A stretch of 64,000 nucleotides of DNA, taken from Acidobacteriota bacterium. GTDB taxonomy: Bacteria; Acidobacteriota; Thermoanaerobaculia; Multivoradales; J023. Below are positions 17,080 to 25,517 of the stretch, in pieces (the stretch's first letter is position 1; each line of letters starts with the position of its first letter). The notes beneath the pieces were generated by a model that was not told the origin of the DNA, did no database searches, and saw only the letters and a program-made list of their open reading frames with translations. The DNA is taken from assembly GCA_029263315.1 (NCBI GenBank), contig JAJCXR010000038.1, forward strand, positions 154,571-218,570, in the 5' to 3' direction. A program made the translations under genes and the position numbers.

Positions 17080-17719
17080 GATGTTCTCTCTAAACCGTTT
17101 GCGCCGTGGCTTGGCACCCGGTCGGACGGGTCCGCCGGGTGGTGGGGGACGCGGCGTTGCGAAACGCCAAATTGTGAGCAGCCGCGCAGTTGGATCCGCG
17201 GCCTCGCCGTCAAACAGAAACGGCCTCGCCGCCGAGGCGAGGCCGTGACCCGTGCCGAGGACGGCAGCCGCTGCACCTCACCCCACTGGGCTAGGTAATC
17301 TCCTGGGCTCGGACGATAGGCGTGGCTGCACAGTATTCCATGGCGTTGATCTTCGAACATCTGACCCTCCGCCGTCAAGGGTGGTGGCGTGAAAGGTCAG
17401 TGAAGTGTTGGCACGGAGACCTCTCCGCCCGGCATGCTGGTCAGGGACAATCAAAACCGAGGATGTGGCGGAAGCGGTCGATCATGTTAAGCTCTGCGAG
17501 TTGATTTCAATCCCCAGACGGAACCTTGGGGACGCCACTTGCAAGAGGCTGGAAGCGTCCGGGTAATGAGTAGACGCCCGACTGAGAAACCAGGTTTGGT
17601 GGAGCGCAGATATTGGCCGATCGATCACCATCGGTCCTTCCGAGCTCTCGCCAAGCCGGTGTCATTTGAATTGGGCGGAGGTTCCGACGTTGGTCCGTTG
17701 GAAAGGCATTGAAGCATTC
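17080..17719. other. Divergent leader region between ileS and aldo/keto reductase
   Basis: 640 bases containing the long ileS leader on the minus strand and the reductase upstream region. The only strong structure is the hairpin at 17220-17246. On the minus strand, TTGAAA near 17508 followed by AT-rich sequence could be the ileS promoter, but the -10 is poor. No convincing coding frame was seen on either strand. Confidence 0.45.
17211..17246 (-). terminator. Leader hairpin with T-rich tail upstream of ileS
   Basis: A perfect 11-bp stem (ACGGCCTCGCC paired with GGCGAGGCCGT, loop of five) is followed on the minus strand by TTTCTGTTT. It lies about 130 bases ahead of the ileS start, inside its probable leader. 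No other minus-strand gene upstream needs a terminator here, so an attenuator controlling ileS is likely. A T-box was considered, but the AGGGTGGNACC core is absent. Confidence 0.6.
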
Positions 17720-18727
17720 ATGAAAACAGTTCGCCTGGGTCGTACGGATGTCGAGGTGCCCACCGTCAGTCTGGGTACTTGGGCCTTGGGTGGCCCGAAC
17801 AATGTCAGCGGGCGCCCCGTGGGCTGGTATGGGGTCGATGAGCCGGAGGCCCAGCGCAGCCTGGTCTTGGCCTATGAGCAAGGCATCACCCACTGGGATA
17901 CGGCGGATGTCTACGGTGATGGTCGTGCCGAAACGTTGATCGGCGAAGTGTGGGGTCAGGTGCCCCGGGACGACATCTTCCTGGCCTCCAAAGTGGGCTG
18001 GGATCCTGGGCCCCATGCCCACTACTACCACCCAGAGCAAATCCGTCGACAGCTCGAAGCCTCGTTGCGCAATCTGCGGACCGATCACCTCGATCTCTTC
18101 TACTTCCATCACTGCGATTTCGGTCCCAACGGGGAATACCTCGACGAAGCGGTCGACCTTCTGCGCACCTTCCGCGAGCAAGGGAAGATCCGTTTCATCG
18201 GGCTCTCCGATTGGAAGTGCGAGTCGATCCTACGCTACAGCGAGAGGGTCGATCCGGATGTCGTCCAGTGCTACCGCAACGTGGTCGACGACGCCTTCCA
18301 GTCCAGTGGCTTGAAGGCTTGGGTCGAAGCCAACGATGTCGGTACCGTCTTCTTCTCTCCCCTCAAACACGCCCTCTTGTTGGGGGTCTTCGAAGGACCG
18401 GTGACCTTTGGCCACGGCGACCATCGCTCGTCGTTGCCAGACTTTCGGGACTACGGCTTGATCTCTCGCCTACGGGCCTGCCGTCGTGAGCTGGAGAATC
18501 GCTTTGCTGAGCATCCGGAGCCGGTGCTTCACGGCCTGGTCGGAGCGCTGCTGGCGGACACCACCTCGAGCTGTGTGCTGGTGGGTTTGCATCGCACCGA
18601 GCATGTCGAAGCGGCGGCCAAGATCGGCGAAAGCTTGAGCTCGGAAGATGCCGAATGGGTGCAGCATCTCTATCAGCAGAACGGGCGCATTACCCGTGCC
18701 AGCTGGAAGAATTTCACCGTCGGTTGA
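17720..18727 (+). CDS. Aldo/keto reductase
   Basis: 335 residues from the ATG at 17720. The AKR tetrad is visible: Asp60 and Tyr65 in HWDTADVYG, Lys91 in LASKVGW and His130 in LFYFHH. The N-terminus (LGRTDVEVPTVSLGTWALGG) is standard for the family. The C-terminal NADPH-binding part (SCVLVGLHRTEHVEAAAKI) is clear. It probably reduces carbonyls with NADPH. The substrate is not predictable. The stretch DPDVVQCYRNVVDDAF replaces the usual Q-x-x-YN motif of closely related AKRs. It stands alone, with 172 bases to the next gene. Confidence 0.9.
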   Translation: MKTVRLGRTDVEVPTVSLGTWALGGPNNVSGRPVGWYGVDEPEAQRSLVLAYEQGITHWDTADVYGDGRAETLIGEVWGQVPRDDIFLASKVGWDPGPHAHYYHPEQIRRQLEASLRNLRTDHLDLFYFHHCDFGPNGEYLDEAVDLLRTFREQGKIRFIGLSDWKCESILRYSERVDPDVVQCYRNVVDDAFQSSGLKAWVEANDVGTVFFSPLKHALLLGVFEGPVTFGHGDHRSSLPDFRDYGLISRLRACRRELENRFAEHPEPVLHGLVGALLADTTSSCVLVGLHRTEHVEAAAKIGESLSSEDAEWVQHLYQQNGRITRASWKNFTVG

Positions 18728-18899
18728 AACGTCCGAGGAGCGGCCCGAGGACCATCGATGACCACCTTCGACATAACAGGCTCACAAGCCATGACGGCAC
18801 TGACCGAGACGGGGTAAAGGGCCTGTAAAGCTTCGCAGATCGCCTTGTTGTGCTGTCGGTGATGTGGAACTCTGGCGACTTGTAGTCGTAGAGATTCCC

Positions 18900-19568
18900 A
18901 TGATGCTCTCCTCACCACGTCACGACGATTGGCCGCCCTTGACCGAACCCGTTCACGGTTCCAAGGATATGGAATCCCCCCCACCATCGATGCTCGATCT
19001 GCTCTATCCGCTCAGTGAATTCTTTCGTCAGGGCGAGCCGCGGCCGGTGGCCCGGCTGGAAACTGGACAACAGACCATGCCGGAGCCTTACCGCTCCCTG
19101 TTGGTCCACGGCAAGGACATGACCTCGACCCTCGAGCTGTTCCATGGCGAGCCGCTTCGATTGCGTTTGCTGGCTAGCCAGCGGCGTGGAGACAGCCTCT
19201 TCAGGCGCGTCGTCTTGATCGGCAGGGAATCGAGTAAAGCGGTGGAGCTGGGGGCTATTCGTATCCATCTCCCAGCCTTCGGGGAGGTGGCACGACAGCG
19301 GGTCTTGGAGGCGCAACAACCCTTGGGGTCGATTCTCAAGGAATTTGAAATCGCCTACGTCAGCCGGCCGCGTCTGTTCTTCCATGTGGCTTCCGATGCG
19401 GCGATCGAATCTGCCCTGGCCATGGATCGCCCCGCCAGGCTCTACGGCCGACAGAACGTCCTGTCGAGCCCCGACGGCGATGCCTTTGCAGAAGTGGTGG
19501 AGATTCTACCGCCGGTCGACGACCTGCCGGCCTCGGCAGAGGAAAACCTGCGAGATCATGGTGGTTGA
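18900..19568 (+). CDS. Chorismate-lyase-like protein
   Basis: About 222 residues; ATGs at 18900 and 18903 are equally likely and the ribosome site is weak. The middle and end (KAVELGAIRIHLPAF, RQRVLEAQQPLGSILKEF, ARLYGRQNVLSS, FAEVVEILPP) follow the UbiC/UTRA-like chorismate lyase fold, in which Arg and Glu residues hold the substrate. The Arg in the RQRVLE stretch and the Glu of VVEILPP are candidates. If active it would give 4-hydroxybenzoate and pyruvate from chorismate. A CoA ligase starts 36 bases downstream, which fits activation of an aromatic acid. The enzymatic call is tentative. Confidence 0.6.
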   Translation: MMLSSPRHDDWPPLTEPVHGSKDMESPPPSMLDLLYPLSEFFRQGEPRPVARLETGQQTMPEPYRSLLVHGKDMTSTLELFHGEPLRLRLLASQRRGDSLFRRVVLIGRESSKAVELGAIRIHLPAFGEVARQRVLEAQQPLGSILKEFEIAYVSRPRLFFHVASDAAIESALAMDRPARLYGRQNVLSSPDGDAFAEVVEILPPVDDLPASAEENLRDHGG

Positions 19569-19604
19569 CGTTTTGCGCATCGAGCCTCGGACGCCTGGAT
19601 CTCG

Positions 19605-20924
19605 GTGGTCCGAGAGCTGATGCAGCGGCCCCCTTATCCCGTCGATCGGGCGTCGCTGCGGGTCCATCAAGAGCAACGGCTGAAAGGCTTGGTGGACGAG
19701 CTGTTGCAAAAGAACGCTTTCTGGCAGGACAGACTACGACGCCATGGCCTGGGCTCGGGCCTGAAAAACCTCGACGACTTCAGCCGTCGTTTACCGGCCA
19801 TCGAAAAGTCCGAGCTGGTGCGGGATCAGCAACTGCACCCGCCCTACGGCAGTCTTCTCACCTACCCGTTGCAGCGCTACGTGCGCATGCACCAAACCAG
19901 CGGCACGACCGGCGAGCCGATGCGCTGGCTCGATACGGCGGAGAGCTGGCAAGCCCAGCTGAACGTCTGGCGGAAGGTCTTCGAGGTGGCCGGCATCGGG
20001 CCCGGGGACCGCATCTTCTTTCCCTTTTCCTTCGGTCCCTTCTTGGGTTTCTGGACGGCCTTCGATGCCGCCACCCAGGTGGGCTGTTTGACCTTGGCCG
20101 GCGGTGGGCTGACCAGCCAGGGACGCCTCGAGCTGTTGCTGGCCAACGGCGCGACGGCCATTTGTTGTACCCCGACCTATGCCATCCGCTTGGCGGAGGT
20201 GGCGGCTCGCATGGACATCGACTTGACGGAGGCGGGGGTGCAGACCCTCATTGTGGCCGGCGAGCCGGGGGGCAGTGTGCCGGCGGTGCGTCAACGGATT
20301 TCCAAGCGCTGGGGCGGAGCCCAGGTCTGCGATCAGCACGGCATGACCGAAGTGGGGCCGGTGAGCTATGCCAATCCCAACCATGCCGATCTACTGCACA
20401 TCGTCGAGGCGTCTTACTTCGCAGAGGTCGTCGATCCGCGTACCCTGGAACCGCTGGACGACGGTCAGGAAGGGGAGCTTTTGCTCACCACCCTCGACCG
20501 CTGGGGTTCGCCTCTGTTGCGCTATCGCACCGGAGATTTGGTGCGGATTAGCCGACGGCCACCGCAGGAGCTAGGTTTCGTCGACCGGGCCCTGGAAGGG
20601 GGCATCCTGGCGCGGGTGGACGATATGGTGGTGGTACGTGGGGTCAATCTTTACCCCAGCGCCGTCGATGAGGTGGTGCGCCGCTTGGGAGGTGTGGCCG
20701 AGTATCGGGTGAGCCTCCATTGCAGCGGCGCTCTGACCGAGATCACCGTCGAGGTGGAGGCCGCTGAAGCGGGGGCGAACGGTGAGCTGCCGGCCGACCT
20801 GTCGCGACGGCTCGAAGCGGCCTTCCGCGGGGCCTTCCAGCTGCGCATCCCGGTCACCGTTGTCGATTCGGGAAGCTTGCCCCGTTTCGAGCTCAAGGCC
20901 AAACGCTGGCGCCGTTTGGTGTGA
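19605..20924 (+). CDS. Phenylacetate-CoA-ligase-family (PaaK-like) adenylating enzyme
   Basis: 439 residues from GTG 19605; ATG 19620 is an alternative. The adenylation core is present: HQTSGTTGEPMRW (P-loop-like), CTPTYAIRLAE, QHGMTEVGPVSYA, YRTGDLVRI and the PaaK-type C-terminal lid with VVRGVNLYPSAVDEVV. This combination marks the phenylacetate/benzoate-CoA ligase branch. It would form an acyl-AMP and then an acyl-CoA. With the chorismate-lyase-like gene ahead, 4-hydroxybenzoate or a related aryl acid is a reasonable substrate guess, not proven. No aryl-CoA degradation genes are in the window. Confidence 0.85.
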   Translation: MVRELMQRPPYPVDRASLRVHQEQRLKGLVDELLQKNAFWQDRLRRHGLGSGLKNLDDFSRRLPAIEKSELVRDQQLHPPYGSLLTYPLQRYVRMHQTSGTTGEPMRWLDTAESWQAQLNVWRKVFEVAGIGPGDRIFFPFSFGPFLGFWTAFDAATQVGCLTLAGGGLTSQGRLELLLANGATAICCTPTYAIRLAEVAARMDIDLTEAGVQTLIVAGEPGGSVPAVRQRISKRWGGAQVCDQHGMTEVGPVSYANPNHADLLHIVEASYFAEVVDPRTLEPLDDGQEGELLLTTLDRWGSPLLRYRTGDLVRISRRPPQELGFVDRALEGGILARVDDMVVVRGVNLYPSAVDEVVRRLGGVAEYRVSLHCSGALTEITVEVEAAEAGANGELPADLSRRLEAAFRGAFQLRIPVTVVDSGSLPRFELKAKRWRRLV

Positions 20925-21024
20925 TATTTTTCCGCCACCCGCCGAGCTTCGAGCCATCTTCGGCCTGCATCTCGAATCTTCATCTTCAATCTTTACTGTG
21001 CCCCATGCTGCAAAGAGATCTGTC

Positions 21025-22101
21025 ATGACGCCGAACGCCCCATCGTCCAGTGCCCCATCTTCGCCCGACGCCTCGCCCATCAAGGACCGTTCTGGGGTCA
21101 GGGTCTTTTCCGGTATTCAGCCGTCCGGACGGTTGCATCTCGGCAATTACCTGGGCGCCATCCGGCGTTGGGTCCACGGCCAGGGAGCTACCGAGAGCTT
21201 CATTTGTGTCGTCGATCTGCACGCCATCACGGTGTATCAGGACCCCGAGCAGCTGAAGCGTCAGAGTCGAGAGCTGACGGCCATGCTGTTGGCCAGTGGC
21301 ATCGATCCCGACCGCACCCACCTGTTTGTCCAGAGCCATGTACGGGCCCATGCGGAGGCATCGTGGTTGCTGAGCTGTGTCACCCCCCTGGGCTGGTTGG
21401 AACGCATGACCCAGTACAAGGACAAGTCGCAAAAGCAGAAGAGCATCAAGACCGCGCTGTTGACCTATCCGGTGCTCCAGGCGGCGGATATCCTGCTTTA
21501 CGATGCCGACGAGGTGCCCGTGGGTGAGGACCAGAAACAGCACATCGAGCTGGCCCGAGACGTTGCCCAGACCTTCAACCACACCTATGGCGAGACCTTC
21601 GTGGTGCCGCAGCCGAAGATCGCCAAAGTTGGGGCCCGCATCATGGCCCTCGACGACCCGACGGCGAAGATGAGCAAGAGCTCGTCGACCGCCAAGGGAC
21701 ATGCCGTTTTGCTCGACGATGACGACGCCGACATCTTGCGGGCCCTCAAACGCGCCGTCACCGATTCCGGCCGCGACATTTGCTTCAGCGATGATCCCGA
21801 AAAGGCAGGGGTCAACAATCTGCTGACCATCTATCAGCTGATGACCGGCAAGAGTCAAGAGGCGACTCTGGCAGACTTCGCCTCGGCGCGCGGTTATGGG
21901 GATCTCAAAAAGGCGGTGGCCGAGGTGGTGATCGAAGAGATCCGCCCCATCCGCGAGCGCTATCGGCAGTTGATGGATGATCCCGCGGAGTTGGATCGTT
22001 TGCTGGCCATCGGCGCCGAGCAAGCCCGTGCCGTGGCCGAGCCCAAATTGGTGGAGATCAAAGAGAAGATGGGCTTTGCGGTGCCGGCGGCCCTGCGTTG
22101 A
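21025..22101 (+). CDS. trpS: Tryptophanyl-tRNA synthetase
   Basis: 358 residues starting at the ATG before TPNAPSSSAP. A longer in-frame start was rejected because it overlaps the CoA ligase. After a Ser/Pro-rich N-terminal tail comes FSGIQPSGRLHLGNYLGA, which holds the class I HIGH-type motif (HLGN), then the Trp-binding region (YPVLQAADILLYDADEVPVG and EDQKQH), and KMSKS at 21670-21684. Length without the tail matches bacterial TrpRS. It charges tRNA-Trp. It is 100 bases after the ligase, perhaps with its own promoter. Confidence 0.95.
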   Translation: MTPNAPSSSAPSSPDASPIKDRSGVRVFSGIQPSGRLHLGNYLGAIRRWVHGQGATESFICVVDLHAITVYQDPEQLKRQSRELTAMLLASGIDPDRTHLFVQSHVRAHAEASWLLSCVTPLGWLERMTQYKDKSQKQKSIKTALLTYPVLQAADILLYDADEVPVGEDQKQHIELARDVAQTFNHTYGETFVVPQPKIAKVGARIMALDDPTAKMSKSSSTAKGHAVLLDDDDADILRALKRAVTDSGRDICFSDDPEKAGVNNLLTIYQLMTGKSQEATLADFASARGYGDLKKAVAEVVIEEIRPIRERYRQLMDDPAELDRLLAIGAEQARAVAEPKLVEIKEKMGFAVPAALR

Positions 22102-22170
22102 CCTGCGGCCTGCCTCGACCTGCGGCCTTTGGTTGAAGAGCGTCTGGCCTCGACAGGTCCATTTCAAGAC

Positions 22171-22201
22171 AAAAAAAGACGGGGCTCGTTGAGAACCCCG
22201 T
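22171..22201 (-). terminator. Rho-independent terminator of the small RNA
   Basis: ACGGGG at 22179-22184 pairs with CCCCGT at 22196-22201, with extra CTC/GAG pairing inside. It is followed on the minus strand by seven T residues (22177-22171). Confidence 0.85.
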
Positions 22202-22376
22202 GTTAGGACCTACGGAAAGCTGAATCTTGGGATCGGCTCCTAGGCTACGATTCATCCTCGCCGAGGGTGACCACCCGTGTCAGGGGGGCAGCTTCGGGGA
22301 TCCCGGCGTAGGAGCCCACCTCGGGTGGGTCCGTGCGCTTTTATTCCGCTTCCCCTCTATGGGGTGACGGCGGACC
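22171..22376 (-). ncRNA. Probable small structured RNA of about 205 nt, family unassigned
   Basis: Between trpS and the subtilase the minus strand has a -10 (TATATT), about 200 bases with many paired segments and no good ORF, and a strong intrinsic terminator. Visible pairings include CCGC..CCCC with GGGG..GCGG, CCCACC with GGTGGG, GGCTC-CTACG with CGTAG..GAGCC, and TGAC with GTCA. Size and free-standing transcription are like 6S RNA, but I could not show the closing 5'-3' stem or a clear open bubble. SRP RNA was rejected because its conserved tetraloop domain is absent. An untranslated 3' end of the subtilase mRNA is a weaker alternative. Confidence 0.5.
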
Positions 22377-22382
22377 GAGAAA

Positions 22383-22388
22383 AATATA
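22383..22388 (-). promoter_or_regulatory. -10 box (TATATT) for the small RNA
   Basis: TATATT on the minus strand matches the consensus at five of six bases. GACACC-like sequence lies about 17 bases upstream. The transcript would begin near 22376. Confidence 0.45.
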
Positions 22389-22453
22389 GGGCGGAAGAAA
22401 AAAGTTGGTGTCTACCGCTCTTTTCTTGAAGTGTGCCGAGCATGGGTCAGAGA

Positions 22454-23920
22454 TCACTGGCAAGTTCCATCGACGGCTTGGCAGAGCGCCGCCAGCGAAT
22501 CCAACCGCCCGCGGCCGATGAGGTTTCCCAACTCCAAAGAATCGCTGCTCAGCAGGAGGTCGCGAAGCAGCTCTTGGACTCTCTGTATGGGTGCCTCCGA
22601 GTCGTAGAGGGGTAGCAGGAGAGCGACCGTGCCAGCCACCAGAGGAGTGGCGAAGGAGGTGCCCCAGCCGGCTGCATAATGGTCGCCGGGAAAGGCGGAA
22701 ATGACTCCGTCGCCTGGCGCGGCTAGTTTGACCAGCGAAGCGCCAAAGCTCGAAAAATCGCTGAGCTCGTCGGTCTCGGTGGTGGAGGCTACCCCGACGA
22801 CGCGACCATCGGCGGCCGGAAAGACCAAGCTCTGATCGCCGTTGTTACCCGCCGCGGCCACGGCGACGACCCCGTTGTCGCGGGCGTACTTCAGGGCCCG
22901 TTTCAGCTCCTTCGAGGACTGGTCCATGCTGAAGCTCATGTTGATGATGTCGGCACCGTGATCGACGGCGTAGTAGATGGCGTCGACGATATCGTAGAGA
23001 TGGCCGGAGCCGGAGCCATCGAAGACGCGCAGCGGCATGATGTCGGCGGCGGGGGCGGCGAGGCGAAGCAGCCCCGCCACCATGGTGCCATGGCCGAAGT
23101 AGGAGTCGAGGGTTTCACCTTCCAACGAGCTGGTCATCGTCGGATCGAGAATTACCCCCAGTGCTGAGTCGAGGACGACGATATCGCCGTTCCCTTCTAG
23201 AATTTGTTGCACCGATTGGGTTGCTGAGGCACGCAGCGCTTCTTCCGTCGGCCCCCTGGCTTCGGGGGGCAAGGCGTCCCATTCCGAGGCGCTACCTGCT
23301 TGGCCGGACAGGAAATCGAAACCGGGGACCAAGGCGTCGACCAGAACCGGGTGGAGCGGATCGACGCCGGTGTCGATGATCGCCACGGTGACGCCGGCAC
23401 CGCACGCAGGGCTGGCCACTTGAGCTGTGTGCAATCGGGTGACATCGAGCGCCCACTGATCGGTGAAGCCAGCCCACATGTGCTCCAGAGCGGTACTGTT
23501 GAGACAACGACGGGTCATCGCCCCGGATCTTTGGAGATTCCGTTGCAGGCCGGGGGAGCTGAGGGCCGGCTCGACGGCGTCGCGCCGCGGTAGGGAGGCC
23601 AACGCAACGGGCTCGACGGACTCGATGTCTGCGTCCTGATCCATGGTGAGACCGAGGGTCTCCATGTCGACTCCCTGGGCAGCGGCAACCAGGACCAAGT
23701 CATCGTCACGCTGCTGTAAGAGTGTCAGCTCGTAGCGGCCTTGCAGAGCCTGCAAGCTACCGGCATTGGCCCGCAGAAGGAGTTGATTGTTGTGGGAGTT
23801 GCTGTGGTCGAAATGCCCGGGTGGCGGCGTCGCGGCGGTGGGTATGGAGACCAGAAAACCTACTCCCATGAGAAAAATGGTAGTTGTTAGATTTCGTCGG
23901 CTGCACAGCATTTTTAACAT
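22454..23920 (-). CDS. Secreted S8 (subtilisin-like) serine protease
   Basis: 488 residues with an AGGAG site nine bases before ATG and a signal peptide (about 1-30). A prodomain-like region (about 45-110) precedes the catalytic domain. The triad is Asp183 (VAIIDTGVD), His277 (SYFGHGTMVAG) and Ser422 (GTSFATPLVAG), with the oxyanion Asn360 in AAGNNG. About 90 residues separate Asp and His, longer than in most subtilases, so there is an insertion (about 205-270). It lies downstream of the anti-sigma-like gene on the same strand, 428 bases away, and may belong functionally to the CHAT locus. Confidence 0.92.
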   Translation of the reverse strand: MLKMLCSRRNLTTTIFLMGVGFLVSIPTAATPPPGHFDHSNSHNNQLLLRANAGSLQALQGRYELTLLQQRDDDLVLVAAAQGVDMETLGLTMDQDADIESVEPVALASLPRRDAVEPALSSPGLQRNLQRSGAMTRRCLNSTALEHMWAGFTDQWALDVTRLHTAQVASPACGAGVTVAIIDTGVDPLHPVLVDALVPGFDFLSGQAGSASEWDALPPEARGPTEEALRASATQSVQQILEGNGDIVVLDSALGVILDPTMTSSLEGETLDSYFGHGTMVAGLLRLAAPAADIMPLRVFDGSGSGHLYDIVDAIYYAVDHGADIINMSFSMDQSSKELKRALKYARDNGVVAVAAAGNNGDQSLVFPAADGRVVGVASTTETDELSDFSSFGASLVKLAAPGDGVISAFPGDHYAAGWGTSFATPLVAGTVALLLPLYDSEAPIQRVQELLRDLLLSSDSLELGNLIGRGRLDSLAALCQAVDGTCQ

Positions 23921-24294
23921 GGGACTGAGCTCCTTTTAGGACGCAAGATGTGTCCTCTCCGCCTTCGGTATTCACCTAGGATAGTACAGGTGACATTACG
24001 AAAAAGATGACCAAAACAATGGTTTTTCTATCAGCAAGATCCGTGCCTGCCAAATCACCTCTACTGTTTCACTGCCGAGCCTTGGCGAGGGCCATTCTTC
24101 AGTGAAACTCTTGGTTATGGAGTGATTTTTGCGTTGGATGAGATGGCAATCCATGTCGTCAATTCTCAAATTTGGACAGGTGAAGTCTCACTTTTGAAAC
24201 GGCTTTATACGGTCCCATGGGCATGTATTGCCATGACTTGCAGGTGATTGGATGGGTCAATTATCGAGTCCTCGAAGATGCTCTCAAACAAGGC
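23921..24294. other. Intergenic region upstream of the subtilase
   Basis: 374 AT-richer bases than the flanks. On the minus strand TACTAT near 23982-23987 could be a -10 for the subtilase, but no good -35 accompanies it. No ORF, repeat or RNA was recognised. Confidence 0.4.
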
Positions 24295-24330
24295 GATGCC
24301 CGCCCTACTTCTTTATTTCGGGCGGGCATC
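24295..24330 (-). terminator. Hairpin terminator after the anti-sigma-like gene
   Basis: A perfect 11-bp stem (GATGCCCGCCC with GGGCGGGCATC, 14-base loop) lies 19 bases past the stop of the 24349-24981 gene. On the minus strand it is followed by GCCTTGTTTGAG, a weak T-rich tail. It would separate this gene from the subtilase. Confidence 0.65.
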
Positions 24331-24348
24331 ATCTCGGGGTCGAGATGC

Positions 24349-24981
24349 CTATGAGGTGACAGGGAATTCGATGCAGGATTGATCATCGATCAAAATGCAG
24401 AGCTTCAGGGGCTCGGTGCCGAGCTCTTCCATTTGAAACTCGCCGAGCTCCCCTGTGGACAGGGTCTGCACAATGCGACCTCCTTGCAACGCCACGACCG
24501 GAAGGGAAGCCACGGGGGCCAGATCGCGCTCCGCGGATTCTTCCCTGAGCACATGGCCGACCACCGCCGTGCCATCGTTGTCGTTCTCGATGCGCAAATC
24601 GATGATAAATCCTGACGCCTCGATGGAAAGCTGCCGGTCCGTGGCTTGTAGGCTACGTGTTCCCGCCGTCGCCAGCTCTTGTCGGCTATCGAAGGTGACC
24701 TCGAAGGGCAGATAGCGCAGTATCTTGGAAAGGCCGCTCTCCTGACGTGGCGGCGCGGGCCTTTGCAGGCTACCGATGGCCTTGGCGAGGTGGGCGGCAT
24801 GTTCTGGAACGGCTTGGTGCTGATCCATCTCGATGACCTCCGCCACACGGCGGAGCATATCGACAGCGCGGTGAGCCTGCGGCGAGCCGCTGCCCAGAGC
24901 TGCCCGCATCCGGGCGGCCTCCTCTTCATCCGCCACATCGCGAACAAAATCACACCACTGAGTCAAGTCGGGCTCTTTCAT
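24349..24981 (-). CDS. Anti-sigma-like protein with C-terminal beta-sandwich domain
   Basis: 210 residues. The N-terminal 75 are helical and acidic (WCDFVRDVADEEEAARMRAAL), resembling the sigma-binding domain of anti-sigma factors but without the HxxxCxxC zinc motif. No transmembrane helix follows. The C-terminal half is beta-rich: TAVVGHVLREE, VVALQGGRIVQTLSTGELGEF and KLCILID have the form of a carboxypeptidase-regulatory-like domain. It has its own promoter at 25062-25091 and terminator. Position between the CHAT gene and the subtilase suggests a regulatory partner of the ECF factor. Both assignments are inferences from pattern and context. Confidence 0.55.
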   Translation of the reverse strand: MKEPDLTQWCDFVRDVADEEEAARMRAALGSGSPQAHRAVDMLRRVAEVIEMDQHQAVPEHAAHLAKAIGSLQRPAPPRQESGLSKILRYLPFEVTFDSRQELATAGTRSLQATDRQLSIEASGFIIDLRIENDNDGTAVVGHVLREESAERDLAPVASLPVVALQGGRIVQTLSTGELGEFQMEELGTEPLKLCILIDDQSCIEFPVTS

Positions 24982-25061
24982 CGTTGGGCTCCTAGGGTCT
25001 GAAACAACGGATGGCCGTTATTTCGCCTCTTGCACCATTAGGGTGTACGGCGGTGGGAAAA

Positions 25062-25091
25062 AATATACCGGTCGGTAAGAAAAGCAGGCAA
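25062..25091 (-). promoter_or_regulatory. Sigma70-type promoter of the anti-sigma-like gene
   Basis: On the minus strand TTGCCT (25091-25086) and TATATT (25067-25062) are 18 bases apart. The transcript would start near 25055, giving a leader of about 74 bases. Confidence 0.5.
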
Positions 25092-25140
25092 GAGCTCATT
25101 TTTTTGTAATTCAGCTGGGATTTGAAGGGCATTCGGGGGT

Positions 25141-25517
25141 CCTAGTTCGTGTCCACCGAGAAAACGATGCGGGGCGGGAGCCCTTCGGCTGTGCGCGGCC
25201 TGCGCAAACTCGCCCCTAGCATCCTGTGGTGAAAGTGCTCCGCGAATGAGAGCGAGAGTTTTTTCGTCAGAACAAGACGCAGAATTGCATGAATATTGGT
25301 GATCTTCAGAGATTCTGGAACACAGTTCTGGCGGAAAAGGGCCGCTCTCAACGCGGTCTGACTTTTGCCACAGGCTGCTAGGCTGACGTGTCGATCTAAA
25401 CCCATTTATATCAAAGTTTGATCCCGTTCCCATGGCCCTGCGGCTCAGACAGCACTCCGTCCGTGCTCGCCCGAAGGGCTTCCCGCTGGGACCCGTCTCG
25501 GTAGAGCTGGATGGGCC
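25141..25517. repeat. Interspersed intergenic repeat, copy B (interrupted)
   Basis: Left block 25141-25214 and right block 25383-25517 match copy A at 10870-11083. The outer stem has changed sequence but still pairs (GATGC..GGGGCG with CGCCCC..GCATC), indicating selection or origin as a folded element. The right end lies directly against the stop codon of the CHAT gene. A 168-bp inverted-repeat segment sits between the blocks. No coding frame is shared between copies. Confidence 0.8.
25215..25382. mobile_element. MITE-like insertion with long inverted ends inside repeat copy B
   Basis: The ends are CCTAGCA-t-CCTGTGG-tg-AAAGT (25215 onward) and ACTTT-tg-CCACAGG-c-TGCTAGG (to 25382). These are complementary at about 20 of 24 positions. 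The segment is absent from copy A, where the flanking blocks are nearly adjacent. It is too short to encode a transposase. A non-autonomous element or a large hairpin that was lost from copy A are both possible. Confidence 0.5.

Noticed and set aside
17080..17380. T-box riboswitch for ileS
   Set aside because: A terminator-like hairpin is present but the AGGGTGGNACC core and a Stem I with specifier loop were not found.
22171..22376. SRP (4.5S) RNA
   Set aside because: The conserved GGAAGG..AGCA apical domain is absent on both strands.
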